This document shows positions 51,688 to 62,250 of a stretch of 64,000 bases of DNA, in pieces. The position numbers and the translations under genes were made by a program. Origin of the DNA: Silvibacterium bohemicum (GTDB taxonomy: Bacteria > Acidobacteriota > Terriglobia > Terriglobales > Acidobacteriaceae); assembly GCF_001006305.1 (NCBI RefSeq), contig NZ_LBHJ01000003.1:942621-1006620 (forward strand), written 5' to 3'. The notes below the pieces were generated by a model, which was not told where the DNA came from, ran no database searches, and saw only the letters and a program-made list of their open reading frames with translations. Position 1 is the stretch's first letter. The number at the start of each line of letters is the position of its first letter.

Positions 51688-53517
51688 GTGGATTTGACGA
51701 CCATCGACTGGCTCATCATGCTTCTGTACTTCGTCTTCGTGCTAGGCATCGGCTTTGCACTGAAGCGGTACATGAAGACCAGCAAGGATTTCTTTCAGGC
51801 CGGGCGCTCGCTTCCCGCGTGGATCTGCGGCCTGGCTTTCATCTCCGCTAACCTCGGCGCGCAGGAAGTCATCGGCATGGGCGCCTCGGGCGCCAAGTAT
51901 GGCATCGCCACCAGCCACTTCTACTGGATCGGCGCCATCCCCGCGATGATCTTCGTCGGCGTCTTCATGATGCCGTTCTACTACGGATCGAAGGCGCGCT
52001 CGGTGCCGGAGTTTCTGAGACTCAGATTTGACGAGAAGACTCGCGCCTACAACGCCTGCTCCTTCGCCGTGATGACCGTCTTCTCTTCGGGCATCTCGAT
52101 GTATGCCATGGCGCGCCTCATCCAGACGCTGCACGTCTTCGACTCGCTCTTTCTCAAGCTCAACCTGCCGGTGGGATGGATCTTCCACTTCGCCATCATC
52201 CTCTCCGCGATCATCGTGCTCGGCTACATCTTTCTCGGCGGACTTACCAGCGCCATCTATAACGAGGTCCTGCAGTTCTTTCTCATCGTTGCGGGATTCC
52301 TGCCGCTGGTATGGGTTGGCCTCAAAAATGTCGGCGGATGGAACGGACTGAAAGCCTCTCTGCCCGCGGCCTATACGCATTCCTGGCGAGGCATGACCAA
52401 TGCCCATACCAATCCTTTAGGTGTGGAGTGGTTCGGGCTATCGATGGGGCTGGGCTTCGTGCTCTCCTTCGGCTACTGGTGTACGGATTTCCTGGTCATC
52501 CAGACGGCCATGGCCTCGGACTCCGAAGAATCCGCGCGCCGCGTGCCGCTGATCGCCGCCATCCCCAAGATGCTCTTTCCGTTCCTGGTCATCCTGCCGG
52601 GATTGATCGCCATCGCCACGCCGGCCCTCACGCAGCATGCCATGAATCAGGCTCCGACGCTGAATGCGCCTGCACGGCCGCAGTCGGCCAATGACCTGAG
52701 CGACCCAACCAAGCTGGGCAAGGGATTGATCCCCGCCAAGGTCGATCCGGTCAGCGGCAAGGTCATGACGGACGGGAAGGGAAATGCGCTGCTCGACTAC
52801 GATCTGGCCATCCCCAACATGCTGCTGCACTACTTTCCCACCGGCATTCTCGGCCTGGGACTCACCGCACTGCTGGCCAGCTTCATGTCCGGCATGGCAG
52901 GGAACGTGACCGCCTTCAACACAGTGTGGACCTACGATCTTTATCAGTCCTACATCAAAAAGAACGCAGGCGACGCACACTACCTCAAAATGGGGAGGTG
53001 GGCGACGGTCGGGGGTATCTTACTCTCCATGGCCACGGCCTACGCCGCCGTGGGCTTCAACAACATCATGGATACCCTGCAGCTGGTCTTCTCCTTCGTG
53101 AACGCCCCGCTGTTTGCCACCTTCCTGCTGGGCATGTTCTGGAAGCGGACCACCGGCCACGCCGCCTTCACCGGGCTGGTGAGCGGCACGGTCGCCGCGA
53201 TCATTCACCACGGCCTCACGCTGCCGGCCGACGCTCATCCCGGCATCCACGGCGGATGGATCACCGTCGTTCACATGTATCCCAGCGAGATGGCGCAAAA
53301 CTTCTGGACCGCGATCTGGGCCTTCTCCACCAACTTCGTGCTCACCGTCATCATCAGCTTCCTGACCAAGCCGCGACCCGAGCCGGAGCTGGTGGGGCTG
53401 GTCTATTCGCTCACTCCCAAGCCGGTCGAGCATCACATGGCCTGGTACGCGCGTCCCAAGAACATCGCCGTAGGGCTGATCGCCATGCTCGTCGTACTCA
53501 ACCTGATCTTCAAATAG
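51688..53517 (+). CDS. Sodium:solute symporter (SSS family)
   Basis: The protein (609 residues from GTG 51688) starts DLTTIDWLIMLLYFVFVLGI and has the SSS landmarks FFQAGRSLPAWICGLAFISA, LGAQEVIGMGASGAKYGIAT and LGYIFLGGLTSAIYNEVLQF, with about 13-14 spans. An insertion of about 65 residues between spans (QAPTLNAPARPQSANDLSDP to DGKGNALLDYD, about 334-378) is longer than in typical sugar symporters. The GTG is preferred over the TTG at 51673 because the DLTTIDWLI opening is characteristic. A small membrane protein gene starts 15 bases after its stop. It probably takes up a sugar or sugar acid; the exact substrate is unknown. Confidence 0.8.
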   Translation: MDLTTIDWLIMLLYFVFVLGIGFALKRYMKTSKDFFQAGRSLPAWICGLAFISANLGAQEVIGMGASGAKYGIATSHFYWIGAIPAMIFVGVFMMPFYYGSKARSVPEFLRLRFDEKTRAYNACSFAVMTVFSSGISMYAMARLIQTLHVFDSLFLKLNLPVGWIFHFAIILSAIIVLGYIFLGGLTSAIYNEVLQFFLIVAGFLPLVWVGLKNVGGWNGLKASLPAAYTHSWRGMTNAHTNPLGVEWFGLSMGLGFVLSFGYWCTDFLVIQTAMASDSEESARRVPLIAAIPKMLFPFLVILPGLIAIATPALTQHAMNQAPTLNAPARPQSANDLSDPTKLGKGLIPAKVDPVSGKVMTDGKGNALLDYDLAIPNMLLHYFPTGILGLGLTALLASFMSGMAGNVTAFNTVWTYDLYQSYIKKNAGDAHYLKMGRWATVGGILLSMATAYAAVGFNNIMDTLQLVFSFVNAPLFATFLLGMFWKRTTGHAAFTGLVSGTVAAIIHHGLTLPADAHPGIHGGWITVVHMYPSEMAQNFWTAIWAFSTNFVLTVIISFLTKPRPEPELVGLVYSLTPKPVEHHMAWYARPKNIAVGLIAMLVVLNLIFK

Positions 53518-53532
53518 CCGGAGGAGACACCG

Positions 53533-53787
53533 ATGAACCTCGATCTGCGCATCCCCATGGGCCTGCTCTTCACCATCGTGGGAGTCATCATGAGCCTCTA
53601 CGGATTCTTCACCCGCGGCAGCGTGATCTACGAGCGCTCCGCCGGCATGGACATCAATCTCATCTGGGGAGTGGTGATGCTGGTCTTCGGAACCACCATG
53701 TTCACACTGGGACGCCGCGCCGACAAACGCCCGCGTACCCAACCGGCAGAGGGCACCAGCCGCCCCATGGGCCACGGCGGCCACTGA
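53533..53787 (+). CDS. Small two-span membrane protein, symporter partner
   Basis: The 84-residue protein has two hydrophobic spans (PMGLLFTIVGVIMSLYGFFT, about 8-27, and INLIWGVVMLVFGTTMFTLG, about 41-60) and a polar tail ending GHGGH. GGAGGAG precedes the ATG by a few bases, and the gene lies 15 bases after the symporter stop. Tight coupling suggests it assembles with or regulates the symporter, but no family function is known to me. Confidence 0.65.
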   Translation: MNLDLRIPMGLLFTIVGVIMSLYGFFTRGSVIYERSAGMDINLIWGVVMLVFGTTMFTLGRRADKRPRTQPAEGTSRPMGHGGH

Positions 53788-53830
53788 AGGGGCTAGAAAC
53801 TAGACTCCGTTGCTGTCTTTCAGCACCCGC

Positions 53831-53880
53831 TCAGAATTCGTCATCCTGAGCGAGCAAAGCGAGTCGAAGGACCTGCAGTT
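53831..53880. repeat. Repeat-like intergenic element (GAGTCGAAGGACCTG type)
   Basis: CGTCATCCTGAGCGAGCAAA followed by GCGAGTCGAAGGACCTGCAG is a type of element common between genes of soil acidobacteria. A degenerate relative (CCTGAGCTCGCCGAAGGGAC and CTG) lies at 54930-54952. Confidence 0.45.
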
Positions 53881-53937
53881 TGTCAGTGCCCTCACCATGG
53901 CTGGGCCTCAGCCTCGGACTCCGCCATTTTCCGTCCC

Positions 53938-54105
53938 TTACTCCCGCGCCGACATACTCTCCTTACACGCAGGATGCCCGCAGTCACAGACGATCTCTTC
54001 GACGCTGCGCTTCGCGCCCTCGCACCACGGGCCGCAAAATATCCTGCCTTCCTCCACCAGGCAGCGGCACGATTGATGGCCGCACCTCTTTGCTTCTGTC
54101 GTCAT
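53938..54105 (-). CDS. Metallothionein-like cysteine-rich protein
   Basis: The 55-residue protein has nine cysteines: CGHQSCRCLVEEGRIFCG, then WCEGAK, then CDCGHPACKES. The spacing of the CGHxxCxC, Cx3C and CxCGHxxC blocks, with paired histidines, matches small bacterial metallothioneins (SmtA/BmtA family), which bind Zn or Cd. The ATG at 54105 has AGGAGA 4 bases upstream; longer frames lack such a site. A promoter was not identified. Confidence 0.8.
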   Translation of the reverse strand: MTTEAKRCGHQSCRCLVEEGRIFCGPWCEGAKRSVEEIVCDCGHPACKESMSARE

Positions 54106-54218
54106 CGTTTCTCCTATGGGAAGTTTTGATGCGAAATGTACCACCCCGGAAAGTGGTAGCTGTTTCGCAAAGTTTCTGATTGGTGTGACTACCCTATTCA
54201 TGCAAGAATCTGATCTTC

Positions 54219-54863
54219 ATGTCCAAGGTTCAGGCACTCAACGTCGCAGCGCCCAGCGAGATCGGACGAAGAACCCGCAAAGCGGTTCCTCTGCCGGGAA
54301 AGATCTTCGCCCTGCTCTGCATCCCGCTGGTTGGCGTTGCGGTGTACTACGCTCCGGCGCTGACCGCGTTGGGATGGCACGTGGTCCATGGCAATGCCGT
54401 TAAGTATCGCGGCCTGCGGGTGCAGGTGCCCTTAGGCTGGACGGCGGACATGAACCAGGCAGGCGACGATTTTCAGGCGAATCCCCAGGGAGTCACCCTG
54501 CAGAAGCCGCCCAAAACCCTGAATCTCGAGGCGCGCGGACCGGAACTGATCTACGTTAACCTCCTCCTGCCCGATGCTCGCAGCACCCCGCAGCAGCAGG
54601 CCGAGGAGTGGAAGAGCCTCTTCCGCCAGTCGCATCCCATCTCGGACTTCAACGTCGCTGCGCCGGCAGACCTTCCCTCCGGAATCGATTGCCTCGAGGC
54701 GAGGCCGCGATCGGTCTCCCGCGATATGCCGGCAGGTGCCGCGCTGGCCTGCATCTCGCTGCAGCAGGGATGGCTGGCCAACTACGCTGGAACGCGCGGC
54801 AATGTGCCGCTCTTCCAACAGATCATCGCGAACCTGAAGCCTACCGCAAGCCCGAAACCTTAA
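54219..54863 (+). CDS. Membrane-anchored hypothetical protein
   Basis: The 214-residue protein has one N-terminal span (GKIFALLCIPLVGVAVYYAP, about 27-46). The outer domain includes VKYRGLRVQVPLGWTADMNQ (about 60-79), ELIYVNLLLPDARSTPQQQA and SGIDCLEARPRSVSRDMPAG. The opening 'LRVQVPLGWTAD' recalls PsbP/MOG1-like or similar small alpha/beta domains, but I cannot assign it. It stands between the metallothionein-like gene and a kinase gene, with no apparent operon. Confidence 0.55.
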   Translation: MSKVQALNVAAPSEIGRRTRKAVPLPGKIFALLCIPLVGVAVYYAPALTALGWHVVHGNAVKYRGLRVQVPLGWTADMNQAGDDFQANPQGVTLQKPPKTLNLEARGPELIYVNLLLPDARSTPQQQAEEWKSLFRQSHPISDFNVAAPADLPSGIDCLEARPRSVSRDMPAGAALACISLQQGWLANYAGTRGNVPLFQQIIANLKPTASPKP

Positions 54864-55105
54864 TCGGCGAACAGAAACCTCAATCAATTCGTCGTCCGGA
54901 GCGCCCCGAAGGGGAGTCGAACAGCGTGCCCTGAGCTCGCCGAAGGGACCTGTTGTTCGCTCGGAGCGCCACGGCTAATTTCAAGCGTGTGCAATCGCCG
55001 CCAGTTTCACAAGAGAGCACGTCAAAAAGCTCCGTGTCACAGCGGAAATCCAGCATCTGCCGGTTAGCGTAACGCGAGCCGCTTCTTCGTTAAACTAAAT
55101 CCAGA

Positions 55106-57547
55106 ATGAAACATCGCATGATCGAGCACTATGAGCTGATCCGCCGTCTGGGCGCGGGCGGAAGCGGCATCGTTTATCTGGCCAACGACACGTTGCTGAT
55201 GCGGCCGGTGGTGCTCAAGGTGCTGAAGCGCGGCGCGCTTACGCTCGAGCAGATGCGCAGCACGGTGTTGCGTGAGGCGCGCATGGCCTCGGCCATCGAG
55301 CATCCCAACGTCTGCGCCATCTATGAAGTCGGCGAAGAGGGCGAAGACTCCTTCATCGTCATGCAGTATGTGCCCGGCCAGTCGCTCGACAAGCTCATCG
55401 CGCGCGGCCCGGCCAGCCTGCAGCTCATTCTTTCGGTAGGGATTCAGATCGCCGACGGACTTAGCGCGGCCCACTCGCTGGGCATCTTCCACCGCGATCT
55501 CAAGCCAGCGAACGTCATGCTTACCGATGGCGGCCTGGTCAAGATTCTCGACTTCGGCCTGGCCCGTCGCCTCAATCCGGAAGAAGCCGAGTTCGATCCG
55601 GCCAAGCCGACCCGGCGCAAGGTCGGCTCTGCCGCCGCAACCTACACCGCGCGCGGCGGGACCATCGCCTACATGGCTCCCGAGCAGTTCGTCACTGGCC
55701 ACAGCAGCGTGCAGAGCGATCTCTGGGCGCTGGGCGTGATCCTCTATGAGCTGACTGCCGGCCGGCATCCCTTCGCCCGGCCTGATATGGACGAGTTCCA
55801 GAGCATCCGCGCCATCCAGTTCCATGACCCCGCATCGCTCGACGCTCCCGCCGAGCTGAGCTCGCTGATCTTCCGCTGCCTGCAGAAGATTCCCGCCGAG
55901 CGCTATTCGAGCGCCGCGGATGTGCGCGAGGGACTGAAGACCATCATGAAGGCGCTGCAGATCGAGACCGGAATCATTCCCGGGGACGCTGCCGCCAACC
56001 TTCCGCCGTCAACAGCCGAGGCCGAGAAGCGCGCCACCGGCCTGCTCTCCATGCTCGCCGAGCGCTTTCGCGAATCGGGGGACACGCAGGAGAAACGCAA
56101 CACCATCCTCGTGCTGCCGTTCCAGAACTTCGGACCGTCCGAGGTCGCTCCGCTCTACGGCTTTGCCCTGGCCGACGCCATTGCCGCGCGCCTGGCGCGC
56201 ATGTCATCCCTGGTGGTGCGGCCGTCGAGCTCGCTCATGCACCTTCCGCTGGCCCAGATGGACCCCATGTCCATCGGGCACAAGTTGCTCGTCGAGTGGG
56301 TGCTGGCGGGAAATTTTCTGCGTTCGGAGAAAGGCTTCGATCTCAACTGGCAGCTGCTCAACGTTCCCGGCGAGAGCGTGCGCGCCGGCGGTGCGATCAG
56401 CGTGCCGTCTTTCGATCTCATTGCGGTGCAGACCGAGATCTGCAATGAGGTCTTCGCCTCGCTGCAGGGCATTGGCCAACTCAGCCAGCAGCCGGAGCGC
56501 GCCAATCCGCATGCGCAGCCGCTGGCCGAAGATCTGTCCGAGGAATATCTGCAGGCCCGTGCCATGCTTTCGTCGTTCATGCAGCGCACCGGCAGCCGCT
56601 CCGATCTGGATCGCGCCCGCGAGCTCTTCGAAAGCGTAACCGAGCGCGATACAATCTTCGCTCCTGCCTTCACCGGCCTGGGCATCACCCATTTGCAATA
56701 TGTGCGTCACGGCTTCGGCGGCCGCCTGCATGTAATGGCCGCGCGCCGCGCCTTCGATCGCGCGCTCGAGATCGATCCCGGCTCCGTCGAGGCCAATCTC
56801 TACCGTGTCTATATGCTGCTTTCGCGCGGAGAGAAGGAGAGCGCCCGCCACGGCATCGAAAACCTGCTCAACACCGCCGCCAATGACTGGAACGTCCACA
56901 TGGTAGCGGGTATGACGCTGCGCATCGACGGCATGTATGAGCAGGCGCTCGAGCAGTTCAACCGCTCGCTCAGCCTGAACCCCTCCAATGCGCCGATGAT
57001 CTACAACCACCGCGCCCGTGTGTATCAATATCAGAACCAGCTCGAGCTGGCGCAAGAAGAATTGGACAAAGGACTCACCCTGGAGCCCAGGCATCCGCTG
57101 CTGCGCACCTCGGTCGCTTATCAGCACATGCGGCAGGGAGATCTGCGGCAGGCTATCGCCATTCTGGAAGAGGTCATTCGCGACGACGACAGCATGAGGA
57201 TCGCCTATCCCACGCTGGCCATGTGCTATGCGCAGGTCGGTGAGCGCGATCGAGCCGCATCCATGATTGAAGAAGATTCAATGGCCGCCGCGGAAGCCGA
57301 CAGCGAAATGGCCTATCGTCTGGCAACCTATTTCGCCGTTGATGGCGACGAGAGCGAAGCGCTGCACTGGCTGCGGCGGGCGATCTATCTCGGCAATGAA
57401 AACTATCCGTGGTTTTCCAAAAATCCGGCATGGAATCGCCTGCACGGCCACGGAGACTTCGAGCGCATTCTTGAAGATCTGAAGAAAACCTATCGCCGCA
57501 ACCGCAAGAACTGGAAGCGCCTGCTCGAACAGGTTCCCCGGAATTGA
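55106..57547 (+). CDS. Ser/Thr protein kinase with TPR repeats (soluble)
   Basis: The 813-residue protein has a PknB-type kinase domain: [17 protein letters not shown] (about 12-28), VVLKVLKR (catalytic Lys), [13 protein letters not shown] (about 130), DFGLARRL (about 151) and [20 protein letters not shown]. The second part starts [20 protein letters not shown] (about 332-351), the TolB-like domain seen in adenylate-cyclase/TPR proteins. TPR-like repeats run to the C-terminus (for example [20 protein letters not shown]). No membrane span is evident, unlike its paralogue at 43444, so it may act in the cytoplasm. It is a single gene. Confidence 0.82.
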   Translation: MKHRMIEHYELIRRLGAGGSGIVYLANDTLLMRPVVLKVLKRGALTLEQMRSTVLREARMASAIEHPNVCAIYEVGEEGEDSFIVMQYVPGQSLDKLIARGPASLQLILSVGIQIADGLSAAHSLGIFHRDLKPANVMLTDGGLVKILDFGLARRLNPEEAEFDPAKPTRRKVGSAAATYTARGGTIAYMAPEQFVTGHSSVQSDLWALGVILYELTAGRHPFARPDMDEFQSIRAIQFHDPASLDAPAELSSLIFRCLQKIPAERYSSAADVREGLKTIMKALQIETGIIPGDAAANLPPSTAEAEKRATGLLSMLAERFRESGDTQEKRNTILVLPFQNFGPSEVAPLYGFALADAIAARLARMSSLVVRPSSSLMHLPLAQMDPMSIGHKLLVEWVLAGNFLRSEKGFDLNWQLLNVPGESVRAGGAISVPSFDLIAVQTEICNEVFASLQGIGQLSQQPERANPHAQPLAEDLSEEYLQARAMLSSFMQRTGSRSDLDRARELFESVTERDTIFAPAFTGLGITHLQYVRHGFGGRLHVMAARRAFDRALEIDPGSVEANLYRVYMLLSRGEKESARHGIENLLNTAANDWNVHMVAGMTLRIDGMYEQALEQFNRSLSLNPSNAPMIYNHRARVYQYQNQLELAQEELDKGLTLEPRHPLLRTSVAYQHMRQGDLRQAIAILEEVIRDDDSMRIAYPTLAMCYAQVGERDRAASMIEEDSMAAAEADSEMAYRLATYFAVDGDESEALHWLRRAIYLGNENYPWFSKNPAWNRLHGHGDFERILEDLKKTYRRNRKNWKRLLEQVPRN

Positions 57548-57564
57548 ATAATTAGTCGGGAAGA

Positions 57565-57942
57565 CTACGATGCGACGCGCATGGAGATCGCTTCGACACA
57601 GGCCCTGAGCGCTCGCATTACACGTAGCGTGCCGCCGCCTTCGGAAGGCCGGGCTCCCTTTTCATCAGAGGAATTCTTATGCCTGGATTCTTTCCTGGGG
57701 CGGGGAAGCTCCACAACTTCATGCGTCCCACGCAGCACGTTGAGCAGGTCGAGCTGCGGGACGTGAACCACAACGGGAGTAATCACGCTGCTTCCGCTCG
57801 CCTTTGTTTCTGCATTCGAAGGCACGACAAACGGCTTGCTCTGTAATGGAATGCTGCCAATTTCTCCATTTGCACCGGACAACGGATCGATCGTGTTCAG
57901 CTTTGGTTGGGCATTGAAAAGAGCCTGATTCATCGTCTGCAC
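57565..57942 (-). CDS. Doubtful hypothetical protein
   Basis: An open frame of 125 codons. The composition is plausible (VITPVVVHVPQLDLLNVLRG), but the ribosome site is weak, and I see no family, signal peptide or neighbouring link. It may be spurious. Confidence 0.25.
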   Translation of the reverse strand: MQTMNQALFNAQPKLNTIDPLSGANGEIGSIPLQSKPFVVPSNAETKASGSSVITPVVVHVPQLDLLNVLRGTHEVVELPRPRKESRHKNSSDEKGARPSEGGGTLRVMRALRACVEAISMRVAS

Positions 57943-58051
57943 TCACCACCGGGATTGAACAACTCTCCAAGGGGTGAGATGCGGCCGCTCTCCAAATAGG
58001 TAGTCTGCGAACGCCCGTAAAGAGCCGCGTCATCTTGCCATAAAAGAGCCA

Positions 58052-58115
58052 ATCATTCCAAGCGAAGCTAAAAATCTCAGCGATGCCGTACCCCGATCCC
58101 GGCCCGAGATTTTCT
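58052..58115. repeat. Family A-like palindrome, divergent copy
   Basis: AGCGAAGCTAAAAATCTCAG and CGATGC match the family A core with a 5-base insertion, and CGAGATTTTCTC provides the inverted arm. The outer TCATTCTG ends are missing. Confidence 0.45.
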
Positions 58116-58137
58116 CAAACCCTTGCAACATGCAGAT

Positions 58138-58584
58138 TTACATCAATTGCTCCAGCTCTTCCTTCGTCATGCCTTTGATTCGGGTGCCGAGATACCAGAA
58201 GTAGCCGAAGGGATCCTTCACCCCCGCCATGCGGTCGCCGTAAGGCTGATCGGCGGGCTCTCGCGTGGATGTTGCTCCCGCCGCGAGAGCCTGCTTGTAC
58301 ATTGCATCGCAATCGGCGACATAGACCATCAGGCTGACCGGCGACCCGCCGAAATGCTCTACGCTAAAAGCTTCGAAGCTCGCATTTTCATCCGCCATCA
58401 TCAGGCAGGAGTCGCCGATCTCAATCTCGGCATGGCCGATTCTGCCATCCTTGCCCGCCATGCGCAGGCGTTCCTTTGCTCCGAAGGCTTTGGTGTAGAA
58501 GTCGATGGCCTCACCCGTGCGCTTGAAGATGAGATAGGGCTGAACGCTGTGGTATCCCTCAGGAACAACCTTGGCTGTGGACAT
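58138..58584 (-). CDS. VOC-family (glyoxalase/PhnB-like) protein
   Basis: The protein of 148 residues has the VOC fold of the PhnB type: VQPYLIFKRTGEAIDFYTKA (about 14-33), HAEIEIGDSCLMMADENASF (about 50-69), and REPADQPYGDRMAGVKDPFG (about 108-127), ending WYLGTRIKGM. PhnB-like proteins bind metal or small molecules; their roles vary. GGGAGG precedes the ATG at 58584. Confidence 0.8.
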   Translation of the reverse strand: MSTAKVVPEGYHSVQPYLIFKRTGEAIDFYTKAFGAKERLRMAGKDGRIGHAEIEIGDSCLMMADENASFEAFSVEHFGGSPVSLMVYVADCDAMYKQALAAGATSTREPADQPYGDRMAGVKDPFGYFWYLGTRIKGMTKEELEQLM

Positions 58585-58645
58585 GGAAACCTCCCGCAGC
58601 ACGGAAGTCTACAAGAGCCAACCAATCACTCGAGCAAATAAAAAG

Positions 58646-58666
58646 GGGGATGCCATAGGCATCCCC
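58646..58666 (-). terminator. Terminator of the 58689-59609 gene
   Basis: GGGGATGCC (58646-58654), loop ATA, GGCATCCCC (58658-58666). On the minus strand it is followed by CTTTTTATTT, a good rho-independent terminator. Confidence 0.8.
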
Positions 58667-58688
58667 GGTCAGTATCGAATGAAGCAGG

Positions 58689-59609
58689 TTAGTTACGTGT
58701 GGGAGTAAGCTCCATGGGTTCGCTAAGGCTGAAGGTGACCACCGAGCCGGAAGGCACTACCGCGGCTGCGGGATGCTGCATGAGCAGATGCGCCGTGATA
58801 ACGGTGGCGCCGATGCCCGCTCCGATGAGAGCGCCGTGCGGTCCGGCAAAGTGCGCGCCTGCAATGGCTCCGGCTCCAATGCCCACGCCGTACTCCGCTG
58901 TGTCCTTCTTCCACTGCGAGCTGGGCTGGATGCCGCCTTCACTGTCAGTGCGGGTGCCCGGAGCCTTGGACTGGATGACCTGCGCATAAAGATGATAGGC
59001 CGTGCCGTCGGGCAGCAGGATCATGTCCGGCCGAAGATGAAGAGTCGCCGCGCCAGTGAAGTGATGCCCCTGGCGGACGCTGATTACGCGCCCCTTGAGA
59101 ATCGAGCCCGGAGGAATGATGATCCGGCCATCCTTGAAGACCGCGGTCGTCACTTCGCCGCGAAAGGGTGAGCCGGCAGTCGTATCCACGGTCGAAAGCC
59201 GCTCCGTGAGCCGTACCCGAACATTGGTTCCTTCAGGCAGCTCATTGCCGGAAGAGGGAATTACGCTGACGATGCCCGCGTCTGGATTGGGGCGGGTCTC
59301 ACTGGGACGTGTTTCCAGGACCGCGCTGTTTGGAGCCGGATCGGAATACTGTGCCGGGCTCGCTACTGGCGAGGAGCCCACAATGTCGTCGTCCGGGTTA
59401 TAAGCGGGTTTGGAAACAACAGCAGTTGGCGGTGGGGCCGGAGCTGCATCCGGATTGGCTACGATGGAGTCGTCCGGCGGCGGCTGTGACACGCCCTGAT
59501 AGGGGTCTGAAGCCGGCTGGGTTGCCTGCTGTCCATAAGCCGCACCGGTGAGGGTGACTGCCGCTGCGACGATGAGTCCCGGTGTCCATCCATGGAGAAA
59601 CTGCTTCAT
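58689..59609 (-). CDS. Secreted hypothetical protein with VirB10/TrbI-like domain features
   Basis: The 306-residue protein has a signal peptide (LIVAAAVTLTGAAYGQQ) and a long Pro/Ala/Asp-rich linker (about 25-120). The folded region reads GNELPEGTNVRVRLTERLST, RGEVTTAVFKDGRIIIPPGS, and ILKGRVISVRQGH. A glycine-rich segment (VGIGAGAIAGAHFAGPHGAL and IGAGIGATVITAHLL) and VVPSGSVVTFSLSEPMEL close the protein. 'P-x-G-[ST]-x-[LI]-x-G-x-V' strands with a glycine-zipper-like segment recall VirB10/TrbI-type and outer-membrane-associated proteins, a weak similarity. GAGG precedes the ATG at 59609. It is divergent from enolase. Confidence 0.55.
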   Translation of the reverse strand: MKQFLHGWTPGLIVAAAVTLTGAAYGQQATQPASDPYQGVSQPPPDDSIVANPDAAPAPPPTAVVSKPAYNPDDDIVGSSPVASPAQYSDPAPNSAVLETRPSETRPNPDAGIVSVIPSSGNELPEGTNVRVRLTERLSTVDTTAGSPFRGEVTTAVFKDGRIIIPPGSILKGRVISVRQGHHFTGAATLHLRPDMILLPDGTAYHLYAQVIQSKAPGTRTDSEGGIQPSSQWKKDTAEYGVGIGAGAIAGAHFAGPHGALIGAGIGATVITAHLLMQHPAAAVVPSGSVVTFSLSEPMELTPTRN

Positions 59610-61361
<1,752 letters not shown>

Positions 61362-61434
61362 TCCTCTTACCGGCGCGCAGGCCAATCCACAACCTGCGCG
61401 CCTCTCAACCCTTCAACCCATGACTGGAGCAAAC

Positions 61435-62094
61435 ATGCGGACGGCTATCCTGTCCCTGAGTTGTACTCTTCTGGCGGGATCGGCCTTCGCTCAATCGGCA
61501 GCCCCCGCTAAGCCCTCCACTCCCGCCGCCACCGCGGCCCCCGCCGCAAAGGCGCCTGTTTCCACGGCTCCCGCCCACCCGCTCACCGACGCGCAGGCCC
61601 AGAAGATGCTCGAAGTAACCGGCGCGGACAAGATGAAAGAGCAGATGGTCCATGGCATGACGAACTACTTCCACTCCAGCCTGCCCTTTGCGCCCAAGGA
61701 TGTGACCGACGATCTCCAGCAGTCGCTCGAAAAGGACGATCTGAACGCCTCGATCATTGCCATCTACAAGCAACACATCTCGACGGAAGACGCCGACAGC
61801 ATCATCGCCTTCTACAAGACCCCCGCTGGCAAGAACATGATGGAGACCCTGCCGGAGGTTCTGCAGCAGTCGCAGCAGGCGGGCATGACGATGGCGCGGA
61901 AGACGGCGCAGGACGTGGTCAGCCGTCATCGTCCGGAGATCGAAGCCGCGGCCAAGCAGTATCAGCAGGAGCACGCGCCCAAGCCGGCGCCGTCGCTCAA
62001 TGCGCCCGGTGCCAGCGCTGCCCCCGGTTCGAGTTCCGCTCCCGCTGCGAAGCCGGCGAGCCCCGCAACGACGACACCTGCTCCTCAGCAGTAG
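61435..62094 (+). CDS. Secreted DUF2059 protein
   Basis: The 219-residue protein has a signal peptide (ILSLSCTLLAGSAFAQS). An Ala/Pro-rich linker, a helical DUF2059 domain (about 75-165, with DDLNASIIAIYKQHISTEDA and FYKTPAGKNMMETLPEVLQQ) and a low-complexity Pro/Ala/Ser tail follow. GGAG lies 5 bases before ATG 61435. DUF2059 proteins are envelope proteins of unknown function. It lies between eno and gpmI and ends in a strong terminator. Confidence 0.75.
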   Translation: MRTAILSLSCTLLAGSAFAQSAAPAKPSTPAATAAPAAKAPVSTAPAHPLTDAQAQKMLEVTGADKMKEQMVHGMTNYFHSSLPFAPKDVTDDLQQSLEKDDLNASIIAIYKQHISTEDADSIIAFYKTPAGKNMMETLPEVLQQSQQAGMTMARKTAQDVVSRHRPEIEAAAKQYQQEHAPKPAPSLNAPGASAAPGSSSAPAAKPASPATTTPAPQQ

Positions 62095-62114
62095 CAGAAC
62101 GAAGCAGCCGATCG

Positions 62115-62154
62115 GCTACCCATCCTCTCGTGAGTTTGCGAGAGGATGGGTAGC
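62115..62154 (+). terminator. Strong terminator after the DUF2059 gene
   Basis: GCTACCCATCCTCTCG (62115-62130) and CGAGAGGATGGGTAGC (62139-62154) form a perfect 16-base stem with an 8-base loop, followed by ATTTGTTTCGATTCTTT. Confidence 0.9.
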
Positions 62155-62177
62155 ATTTGTTTCGATTCTTTGAACCA

Positions 62178-62207
62178 CAATTCTGAGCGCCGCGAAGAAT
62201 CTCAGCA
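62178..62207. repeat. Family A repeat fragment
   Basis: CAATTCTGAGCGCCGCGAAG and AATCTCAGCAC match the left half of family A copies at 35408 and 39799. The right half is not found, so this is a truncated copy in the gpmI leader. Confidence 0.5.
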
Positions 62208-62250
62208 CGCCGAGCTTCCATCGAAATCACCAACAGCCGCTGGAGTAGAC

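Larger units (their letters stand above)
57548..58137. other. 590-base region with one doubtful small frame and a repeat fragment
   Basis: A minus-strand frame at 57565-57942 (125 codons) lacks a ribosome site and recognisable domain. A family A-like palindrome lies at 58052-58115. Nothing else was recognised. Confidence 0.35.

Noticed and set aside
53831..54955. Treating the GAGTCGAAGGACCTG elements as copies of family A
   Set aside because: They share CCTGAGC-like wording, but lack the AATCTCAGCG core and the inverted ends, so they were kept apart.
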